Both the position numbers and the translations under genes were made by a program. 12,549 bases of DNA from an uncultured Granulosicoccaceae bacterium (lineage in GTDB: Bacteria; Pseudomonadota; Gammaproteobacteria; CALCKW01), in NCBI GenBank assembly GCA_937941555.1, contig CALDHJ010000222.1, positions 1 through 12,549 on the forward strand, read 5' to 3'. The notes under the pieces are model-generated. The model worked only from the letters and a program-made list of their open reading frames with translations. It ran no database searches and was not told the origin of the DNA. Positions 6,248 through 12,549 of this stretch are shown piece by piece. Position 1 is the stretch's first letter. The number at the start of each line of letters is the position of its first letter.

Positions 6248-6721
6248 GTGCACCTGCACCTGGTGGCCGTGGGCACTCGCATGCCTGCCTGGGTCGACAG
6301 TGGATATTCAGACTACGCCGAGCGATTGCGTGGCGACTACCGGCTCACGCTGCATGAGGTCTCGGCGTCAAAGCGGGGGCGCCACGCGGACACCGGCCGG
6401 ATTCTGAAAGACGAAGCCGAGCGCCTGGACCGCGCCGCTCCGGCGCGCGCGCGCCGTGTGGCTCTGTGTGTCACTGGCCGCGCCCTGAGCACCGAACAAC
6501 TCGCCAGCCAACTCGATGACTGGGGCCGAGACGGCCGTGAGCTTGCGCTGTTCGTCGGTGGCCCAGAGGGTCTCGACAGCGCGTTCGAGTCTGCGTGTGA
6601 TGCGCGTTGGTCGCTCTCGGCGCTGACGCTGCCGCACCCGCTGGTGCGCGTCATCGTCGCCGAGCAACTCTACCGGGCAGTGTCTGTGCTGCGCGGCCAC
6701 CCGTACCACCGGAGCGATTGA
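6248..6721 (+). CDS. rlmH: 23S rRNA pseudouridine-1915 N3-methyltransferase
   Basis: A SPOUT-class methyltransferase that uses SAM to methylate pseudouridine 1915 in helix 69 of 23S rRNA, acting on assembled 70S ribosomes. The 157 residues match the 155 of E. coli. Signatures: start LHLVAVGTRMPAWV (3-16), SAM-binding FVGGPEG (102-108), the knot segment LPHPLVRVIVAEQLYRA (128-144) and the C-terminal HPYHR (151-155). The start is GTG at 6248, the only position giving the family N terminus; an in-frame ATG at 6137 would lie inside rsfS and add 37 unrelated residues. No clear Shine-Dalgarno precedes it, so it may depend on ribosomes finishing rsfS 7 bases upstream. maf follows after 2 bases. Confidence 0.95.
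   Translation: MHLHLVAVGTRMPAWVDSGYSDYAERLRGDYRLTLHEVSASKRGRHADTGRILKDEAERLDRAAPARARRVALCVTGRALSTEQLASQLDDWGRDGRELALFVGGPEGLDSAFESACDARWSLSALTLPHPLVRVIVAEQLYRAVSVLRGHPYHRSD
6711..6714 (+). promoter_or_regulatory. Ribosome binding site of maf
   Basis: GGAG within the last codons of rlmH, nine bases before the GTG at 6724. It supports the GTG start, which places the SSSPRR motif at its normal distance from the N terminus. Confidence 0.55.
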
Positions 6722-6723
6722 AG

Positions 6724-7317
6724 GTGGCGCCCCCTCTGATTCTCGCCAGCAGCTCGCCGCGTCGCCGTGATTTGCTGTCGCAACTGGGACTGGTCGCCGA
6801 GTCGATCGCACCGGCCATCGATGAATTGCGCCTGCCACGTGAAACCCCGGGGCGTTATGCGCGTCGAATGGCCCTTAGCAAGGCGCGTGCGGTGGACAGC
6901 CGAGTGTCTGACCAAACTGCCATACTGATCGCCGCCGACACGGTAATCGCTCTCGACGGCGACATCCTCGGGAAACCGCGGGATGAAAGCGACGCGGTGC
7001 GGATGCTGAGTCGCCTCAGCGGACGAGAGCACAGTGTTTTCTCAGCCGTGGCGGTCGGGAGAGTTGGCGGATCATTTGCGTGCAAACTGGCTGAAACGCG
7101 CGTGTGGTTGCGGGCGACTACTCGCTCGGAGCGTGAAGCCTACTGGGCAACTGGAGAGCCCGGTGACAAGGCGGGCGGCTATGCTATCCAAGGACTTGGT
7201 GCTGCCTTCGTCGAGCGTATCGAAGGGAACTACCCGACGGTGGTCGGGTTGCCCCTGTTTGAAATGTTGATGTTGTTGGCGGCACACGGCGTCACGGTGC
7301 CCGCCGCCGCTGACTGA
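6724..7317 (+). CDS. maf: Maf-family nucleoside triphosphate pyrophosphatase (dTTP/UTP type, YhdE-like)
   Basis: Hydrolyses non-canonical or excess nucleoside triphosphates to monophosphates and pyrophosphate, a nucleotide-pool cleaning role. The 197 residues equal E. coli YhdE. The phosphate-binding N terminus LILASSSPRRRDLL (5-18), the SKARAV lysine (Lys53), the catalytic ADT (71-73, Asp72), GKPRD (83-87) and DKAGGYAIQGLGAAFVERIEGNYPTVVGLPL (148-178) are all present. The GYAIQG form, with Gln156, is typical of the YhdE (dTTP/UTP) branch rather than the YceF (m7GTP) branch, which usually has a CEG-type sequence there. The start is GTG at 6724, two bases after the rlmH stop; longer in-frame starts lie inside rlmH. 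rng follows after 9 bases. In E. coli the same three genes (yhdE, rng, yhdP) are consecutive. Confidence 0.94.
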   Translation: MAPPLILASSSPRRRDLLSQLGLVAESIAPAIDELRLPRETPGRYARRMALSKARAVDSRVSDQTAILIAADTVIALDGDILGKPRDESDAVRMLSRLSGREHSVFSAVAVGRVGGSFACKLAETRVWLRATTRSEREAYWATGEPGDKAGGYAIQGLGAAFVERIEGNYPTVVGLPLFEMLMLLAAHGVTVPAAAD

Positions 7318-7323
7318 AGAGGA
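7317..7323 (+). promoter_or_regulatory. Ribosome binding site of rng
   Basis: AAGAGGA, beginning at the last base of the maf stop codon, shortly before the ATG at 7327. It is the strongest purine-rich site within the operon. Confidence 0.6.
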
Positions 7324-7326
7324 TTC

Positions 7327-8808
7327 ATGAGCGAAGAGTTGCTGGTCAACGCCTCACCCGAGGAGACCCGGGTGGCGACAATCGAAAACGGGGTGTTGAC
7401 TGAACTGCAGGTCGAGCGCGCCAGCAAACGCGGCCGGGTGGGCAACATCTATCAGGGCAAGGTTGTGCGTGTGTTGCCTGGCATGGAGGCGGCGTTTGTC
7501 GATATCGGACTCGATCGCGCTGCGTTTCTGCATGTCTCGGACATTGCGCTGGCACCCGCGGAAGACGGCCTTGAGGCACCACCAAAAGCCATTCAGGAAC
7601 ACCTGCAGGAAGGCCAGTTGTTGCTGGTGCAGGTGGTCAAGGACCCGATCAGTACCAAAGGCGCGCGGCTGACGACCCACCTGACCCTGCCGTCCCGGTT
7701 GCTGGTGTACATGCCGCGTGAAGACACGCTCGGGGTGTCGAGCAAGATTGAAGACGAAACCGAGCGCGAGCGCTTGCGCAACATCCTCTGTGAGGGCAGT
7801 GCCGAGACGGGTGATGGCGATGTGCCGGTTGGTGACGGGTTCATCGTGCGCACCGCAGCTGAGGGTGAGAGCCGCGAACTCATCCTGCACGACCGGGACT
7901 TTCTGGTGCGCCTGTGGAAGGCAATTTGCCGCCGTGCGCAGGACACCCAGGGCGTTGCGGTCATCCACGAAGATCTGCCACTGGTATTGCGCGTGTTGCG
8001 CGATCTGCACAGCGACAGCGTCGAGCGCATCCGCATCGATTCACGCGAAAACCTGCAGCGCGCCGTGGAATTTTCAGACGCGTTTCTGCACCGACCCGAA
8101 TTGCGACTCGAACACTACACCGGCGAACGCCCGATCTTCGACCTCTTCAACGTCGAGGACGAAATTCAACGCGCGCTCGAACGCAAGGTGCCACTCAAAT
8201 CCGGCGGTTACCTGATCCTCGACCAGACAGAGTCGATGACCACCATCGATGTCAACACCGGTGGATTCGTCGGCCACCACAACCTCGAAGAAACCATTTT
8301 CAAGACCAATCTGGAGTCTGCGCAGGCGATTGCACGCCAACTCAAACTGCGCAATCTCGGCGGCATCATCATCATCGATTTCATCGACATGATGGAAGAA
8401 GAGCACAAACGCCAGGTCATGCGTGCGCTCGAGAAAGCGCTCGACCGCGACCACGCCAAGTGCAAGGTGTGCAGTGTCTCCCAGCTGGGTCTGGTCGAGA
8501 TGACGCGCAAACGCACTCGCGAAAGCCTCGAGGGCGTATTGCTCGAACCCTGCCCCAACTGCAATGGGCGTGGCAAAGTCAAATCGACCCTGACACTTTG
8601 CTACGAGATCTCCCGCGAGATCATTCGTCAGGTGCGCCAGTTCGACGTGCGCTCGCTGGCTGTGCTCGCATCACAGGACGTGGTCGAGCAGTTCCAGAAC
8701 GAGCAGTCGGATGTTCTCGCCGAGCTCGAAGCCTTTGTCGGCGTGCCCATCCGGCTGCAGGGTGAGCCCCTCTACACACGCGAGCAGTATGACGTTGTCC
8801 TCTTCTGA
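7327..8808 (+). CDS. rng: Ribonuclease G
   Basis: Single-strand-specific endoribonuclease that matures the 5' end of 16S rRNA and degrades some mRNAs. The 493 residues compare with 489 in E. coli RNase G and are far shorter than RNase E, and no scaffold C-terminal half is present. Order of parts: an S1 RNA-binding domain near residues 38-125 (VGNIYQGKVVRVLPGMEAAFVDIG), a central 5' sensor/RNase H-like part, and the DNase I-like catalytic core with STTIDVNTGGFVG-type sequence (Asp308) and IIIIDFIDMM (Asp351, Asp354) supplying the metal-binding aspartates. The zinc link CPNC (Cys409, Cys412) needed for dimerisation follows, and a small C-terminal domain ends in YDVVLF. Start ATG with AAGAGGA upstream. 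The last 20 bases overlap the start of yhdP. Confidence 0.96.
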   Translation: MSEELLVNASPEETRVATIENGVLTELQVERASKRGRVGNIYQGKVVRVLPGMEAAFVDIGLDRAAFLHVSDIALAPAEDGLEAPPKAIQEHLQEGQLLLVQVVKDPISTKGARLTTHLTLPSRLLVYMPREDTLGVSSKIEDETERERLRNILCEGSAETGDGDVPVGDGFIVRTAAEGESRELILHDRDFLVRLWKAICRRAQDTQGVAVIHEDLPLVLRVLRDLHSDSVERIRIDSRENLQRAVEFSDAFLHRPELRLEHYTGERPIFDLFNVEDEIQRALERKVPLKSGGYLILDQTESMTTIDVNTGGFVGHHNLEETIFKTNLESAQAIARQLKLRNLGGIIIIDFIDMMEEEHKRQVMRALEKALDRDHAKCKVCSVSQLGLVEMTRKRTRESLEGVLLEPCPNCNGRGKVKSTLTLCYEISREIIRQVRQFDVRSLAVLASQDVVEQFQNEQSDVLAELEAFVGVPIRLQGEPLYTREQYDVVLF

Positions 8809-11800
8809 CAGGCGACAACGCAAGCCTGGCGGACGCGTACGACGCGCGGCGCAGGCCAGTCGCTCGGCATTTCTGTGGTTTGTGTTCGCGAGCATCTGCC
8901 TGGTTGCTGCTGTCCTGAGTCTGGCCCGTTGGTGGTTGCCCGGCTACGTTGAAGACAACCAGACGCAATTGGTGCGGGCGATCGGCGACAACATGGGTGT
9001 CGAACTGTCGACTGCTGACATGCAATTGCATTGGAGCCATTGGGGTCCGAGCCTGTTGATGTCGTCCTTGCAGGTCGATGTGCCAGGCGTCGAAACCCCG
9101 CTGACACTCGAGGCAGTTGAAGCGAGTCTCGACATTCGCCAACTCGTGCAGTTTCGCAAATTGGTGGTCGACGAAGTCACCTTGCGCGGTATCGCCTTTG
9201 AAGTGCGTCGGGACGAAAGTGGTGAATGGATGTTTGCCTTCGACCGCGGGCAACGCGAAGCGGCCGGACTCGAGAGTGCACTTGCCGCGGTGTCGCGGTT
9301 CGGATGGATCAACGTCGAAGATGCATCGCTGCGCATGCGCGACGATTCACTGGGCACGATCTACGACATTTCGAACATCAAGATTGTCGCGAACAACCGC
9401 ACCGGGCACACAAGAATCTCGGTAGATGCTGATCTCCCGGCCTCACTCGGCGGGCATGTGCGCGCGGTCGCGGATCTGCTGATTGACCCCGAGAAAGGGG
9501 TTAGCGGCCAGACCTATCTCAATGTGGATCGAGTCGCACTCGACGGGTTTTCCGGTGTATTCGGTGCCCGTGACGTGTTGCCAGTGGGTGATGTGCAGGA
9601 TCTCCAAGTCTGGAGTCTGCTTGATGCCGGTCGTGTCGAAAGGCTTCAGTACAGAGTTGCTGGTGACCGCGTGGCCCTGCGCGATGCGGCGGATGCCGAG
9701 CGATGGTACATCGATTTTTTCAGCGGTGGCGGCGGTTGGCAACGTGAACAATCCGGCTGGTCAGCCTGGCTTGACGATACCGTATTGGCGCGTGACGGCG
9801 TGGCTTGGCGGCCGGGCCGTACCACCCTGGAACACCGCGACGGTCAATGGCTTGCCGGGGGACAGCTGTTGCGAGTCGAAGAGATTCGCGACCTGTTGTT
9901 GCCCTGGCGGCATATGCCGCATATTGCGCCGGTCGCGGAATGGCTGGAGGGCAGTTCACCGTCGGGTGAAATCGCCCTCTGGAAGCTCGTTCTTCCGCCC
10001 ACAGGGTCTGATTCATCCCCGCCGCCTGACAACGACTCGGGCGGACCGGCAACGCCGGGGCGTAAGCTGCCGGTGCTGCCTGCAGGATTGAAATTCGAAG
10101 CGGTGTTGAGCGACTGGAGCAATCGCCGATTCGAAGATCTCCCGGGTGTTGAAAACCTCGATGCTGCCCTGCGGCTTGTCGATGGTCGGTTCAGCGTGCG
10201 ACTGCAAGGGCAGGGCAGCACGCTGGATATGCCGGCGGTGTTTCGAACCCCGCTGCAATTCGATCTGCTGTCTGCACAACTCGATGGCGAGTTGAAAGCC
10301 GATAGCGCCTGGTTGGTGAGCGACGACGTGATCGTTGACACGCCCCATTTTCGCATGAACACGCGCTTTGCTTTCAACCCGTCAGACGATGGGCGAGGCA
10401 TGGACATGGACGTGCGCAGTTCCATCCGCGATCTCGATGGGCGCTACCTGAGTACGTACTATCCTGTTGGTGCCATGCCTGCGAATTTACAGAAGTGGCT
10501 CGAGTCCAGTCTGCAGGGTGGGCGCGTGACTGAAGGCGAATTACTGCTCGTCGGAAACAGCGCCGACTACCCCTTTCGCACCCGCGAGGGGCGGATGGAC
10601 CTGCGTCTGGCCGTGCAGGATCTGGGTATGCGGTATCACCCGGACTGGCCGGAGCTGACTGACATGGATGGCGATTTCGTGCTCGACGGTGTCGGTGCAC
10701 GATACGAAGGCAGCGCACGTGTGCTGAACGGCAGCCTGCAACGGGTCGTTGCGGACATACCGGCTTTCTCGGATGCTCGAATGAATTTCGACACGCAGTG
10801 GCGCGGCGAGAGCGACACGCTGGTGACGTGGTTGCGTGAGGGCCCGTTGGCGGCATCTGTTGGCCGCCACTTCAAGGGGATTGAGGTGACCGGCCCCGTG
10901 GCCGTGCGTCTCAAGCCGGACTTCGGCCTGCGCCCCGGCATGCGTGGCACCATCTCCGGTGATGCGCAGTTCGGCGATGCCGATTTGACACTGACCGGGC
11001 CGGATCTGTCCTTTCAGAGTGTGCGGGCGCGCATCCCGTTCAACGAACAGGGCATACTCGGCCACGAGCTCTCCGGGCAGTATCTCGGCAGTCCGGTCAA
11101 CGCCGTGGTCACGACAACTGCTGATCAACGGGCGGTCAGGATCGAGGCGGCGACCGAGATCGACCTCGGGCCTTGGTTGGAAGAGCGGGAAGTACCCGTG
11201 GCATCGTGGTTTGACGGCCGCAGTGCCTGGGATGTCACGGTCGATGTGGTGGCCAGTGAGTCCGGCGATCCCGCGCGCGTGTCCCTGTCGGCGCGCAGCG
11301 ATCTCTCCGGCGTGCAGATCAGTGCACCGGATCCGGTGGCAAAGGATGCTTCCATCAGACGCGACGTTCGAGTGCGAGCCGAGATCGGCAGCGCGGACCG
11401 TGACCTGTGGCGTGTCCAGTTTGGTGAAGACCTGCAACTCGTGCTCGCCAGTCGCGACGCCAAAGTCGAAGCGCTGTCGCTCGGTGCCGGACTGCCGGCG
11501 CCCACCTTGCCTGAGGACGGTGTGCGTGCGCGGGTCGAATGGCCTGCGGCGGATCTGGAGCGTTGGTACACAGCGCTTGAAGATTGCTGTTTTGCGGACG
11601 ACAGTGCGTCTGCTGAATCTGCCGGCGTCGATGTGTTCGCGCGCGTTGACCGGGCGACCTGGCTCGGTGCGCCGGTGGGCCTGGTGTCGCTGCAATTGCA
11701 GCAGGCCGGCCCCACGCTCGAAGGGCGCGTCTCCGGCGATTTGCTCGAGGGGCGTTTCAACTATGTGGCGGGCACGCGACCAACGCTCACAGCCGATCTG

Positions 11801-12549
11801 ACCCGACTGGATGTGAGCCCGCTCATGGAGGCTGAGTTCGAGATCAGCGAGGCGGCGCCGTCTCACCCACGAGACTTCCCGGCGACCGAGATCAGCTTGC
11901 GGGAAGTTCAAGTCGACAATTTGCGCTTTACCGATGTCTACCTCAAGACCCAACCCGCAGCCAGCGGTCTGGCGCTTTCGGAACTGGTGGTGCGTTCGCC
12001 GCTCTACACCGCTCAGGGATCAGGGCAATGGGTACAGAACCCGGACGGACGCGAGGAGAGTGCGTTGCAGCTGTTTGCCCACACCAACGATGTCGGGCTC
12101 GCCGTGGCGGATATGGGTCGGGTGGGCTCTCTGACCGGTGGTCGGGGGCAGTTGAACATCGATGCCAACTGGCTTGGCGAACTGTGGGCGCCGGATTTTG
12201 CAAGCTTGACAGGTGGCATCAATTTCGAACTCGCAGACGGTCGCGTCAACGATCTCGACCCCGGTGCCGGTCGGGTATTCGGTTTGCTCGCGTTGCAGAC
12301 TCTGCCGCAACGTCTGTCGCTGGACTTCTCGGATCTGGGCGACGGGCTCGGGTACGAGGTCGTGAAAGGGGATTTCGCGCTCGGCGGCGGCAAGGCGGTG
12401 GCCAAGGCGCTGTTGCTTGAAGGTCCGGTCGGAGTGGTCAGCGTGGTCGGACCGATCGACTACATCAACCGGCAATACGATCAGCGGATCGTCGTGTTGC
12501 CCAATGTCGGCGGCAGCTTGCCATTGATCGGTGCTTTCGTGGGTGGGCC
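8789..12549 (+). CDS. yhdP: YhdP family AsmA-like phospholipid transport protein (3' end cut by window)
   Basis: A large inner-membrane-anchored, AsmA-like periplasmic protein; in E. coli YhdP works with TamB and YdbH in carrying phospholipids to the outer membrane. The frame stays open for 1253 codons without a stop and continues past the window. An arginine-rich N terminus (8-25) precedes one membrane helix (about 27-47), then a long beta-rich periplasmic body. The C-terminal family block is recognisable: GAGRVFGLLALQTLPQRLSLDFSDL from 1159, then IDYINRQYDQRIVVLPNVGGSLPLIGAFVGG at the window edge. E. coli YhdP has 1266 residues, so probably only a few dozen residues are missing. A Pro/Ser/Gly/Asp-rich linker occupies 403-426, and adjacent cysteines sit at 933-934. 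The start ATG overlaps rng by 20 bases with a GAG a few bases upstream, implying coupling. Confidence 0.92.
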   Translation, partial: MTLSSSDRRQRKPGGRVRRAAQASRSAFLWFVFASICLVAAVLSLARWWLPGYVEDNQTQLVRAIGDNMGVELSTADMQLHWSHWGPSLLMSSLQVDVPGVETPLTLEAVEASLDIRQLVQFRKLVVDEVTLRGIAFEVRRDESGEWMFAFDRGQREAAGLESALAAVSRFGWINVEDASLRMRDDSLGTIYDISNIKIVANNRTGHTRISVDADLPASLGGHVRAVADLLIDPEKGVSGQTYLNVDRVALDGFSGVFGARDVLPVGDVQDLQVWSLLDAGRVERLQYRVAGDRVALRDAADAERWYIDFFSGGGGWQREQSGWSAWLDDTVLARDGVAWRPGRTTLEHRDGQWLAGGQLLRVEEIRDLLLPWRHMPHIAPVAEWLEGSSPSGEIALWKLVLPPTGSDSSPPPDNDSGGPATPGRKLPVLPAGLKFEAVLSDWSNRRFEDLPGVENLDAALRLVDGRFSVRLQGQGSTLDMPAVFRTPLQFDLLSAQLDGELKADSAWLVSDDVIVDTPHFRMNTRFAFNPSDDGRGMDMDVRSSIRDLDGRYLSTYYPVGAMPANLQKWLESSLQGGRVTEGELLLVGNSADYPFRTREGRMDLRLAVQDLGMRYHPDWPELTDMDGDFVLDGVGARYEGSARVLNGSLQRVVADIPAFSDARMNFDTQWRGESDTLVTWLREGPLAASVGRHFKGIEVTGPVAVRLKPDFGLRPGMRGTISGDAQFGDADLTLTGPDLSFQSVRARIPFNEQGILGHELSGQYLGSPVNAVVTTTADQRAVRIEAATEIDLGPWLEEREVPVASWFDGRSAWDVTVDVVASESGDPARVSLSARSDLSGVQISAPDPVAKDASIRRDVRVRAEIGSADRDLWRVQFGEDLQLVLASRDAKVEALSLGAGLPAPTLPEDGVRARVEWPAADLERWYTALEDCCFADDSASAESAGVDVFARVDRATWLGAPVGLVSLQLQQAGPTLEGRVSGDLLEGRFNYVAGTRPTLTADLTRLDVSPLMEAEFEISEAAPSHPRDFPATEISLREVQVDNLRFTDVYLKTQPAASGLALSELVVRSPLYTAQGSGQWVQNPDGREESALQLFAHTNDVGLAVADMGRVGSLTGGRGQLNIDANWLGELWAPDFASLTGGINFELADGRVNDLDPGAGRVFGLLALQTLPQRLSLDFSDLGDGLGYEVVKGDFALGGGKAVAKALLLEGPVGVVSVVGPIDYINRQYDQRIVVLPNVGGSLPLIGAFVGG

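Noticed and set aside
10541..11953. Minus-strand open frame of 470 codons antisense to yhdP
   Set aside because: No domain, no ribosome site noted, and its sequence mirrors the codon pattern of yhdP; long antisense frames are common at this GC content.
1..12549. CRISPR array, tRNA/rRNA, insertion sequence or prophage remnants
   Set aside because: No regularly spaced repeats, no cloverleaf or rRNA sequence, no transposase or integrase frame, and no target-site duplication were seen.

Overview
This is a GC-rich, densely coded stretch of what looks like a gammaproteobacterial chromosome. The basis is the conserved core-gene neighbourhood: holA, proA, nadD, rsfS and rlmH in one block, joined to maf, rng and yhdP, with a class-2 (membrane, quinone-linked) pyrD nearby. 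A yhdP-type AsmA-like protein and an RNase G point to a Gram-negative gammaproteobacterium. I cannot name the genus. No tRNA, rRNA, CRISPR array, IS element, phage gene or integration scar is visible. Codon use looks uniform, and almost every base is assigned to a gene or a short regulatory gap.

Layout. (1) 9-1587, minus strand: a small secreted protein of unknown function (1072-1587) lies 31 bases upstream of pyrD (9-1040), which makes dihydroorotate dehydrogenase of pyrimidine synthesis. (2) 1588-1649: a 62-base divergent gap with overlapping 5' regions and a short dyad. (3) 1650-2681, plus: holA, the clamp-loader delta subunit. (4) 2690-3688, minus: an Ldh/malate-dehydrogenase-family NAD(P) oxidoreductase that converges on holA. 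A 7-bp inverted repeat covers both stop codons and looks like a shared terminator. (5) 3689-3866: a 178-base divergent gap holding a G-quadruplex motif and a -10-like box framed by a perfect inverted repeat. (6) 3867 to the window end, plus: a tightly packed run of proA, nadD, rsfS, rlmH, maf, rng and yhdP (cut by the window edge). Gaps run from 16 bases down to 20-base overlaps, so this is very probably one operon.

How the genes fit together. The operon combines proline synthesis (proA), NAD synthesis (nadD), ribosome silencing and 23S rRNA methylation (rsfS, rlmH), nucleotide-pool cleaning (maf), rRNA/mRNA processing (rng) and envelope lipid homeostasis (yhdP). It is a housekeeping set, not a single pathway. 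The Ldh-family gene is the odd member: it faces the other way, shares its upstream region with proA, and has substitutions where the family's usual substrate-site histidines lie.

No previously undescribed defence, mobile or biosynthetic system is visible. The points most worth a second look are the proA/ldh intergenic region and the substrate of the Ldh-family enzyme.
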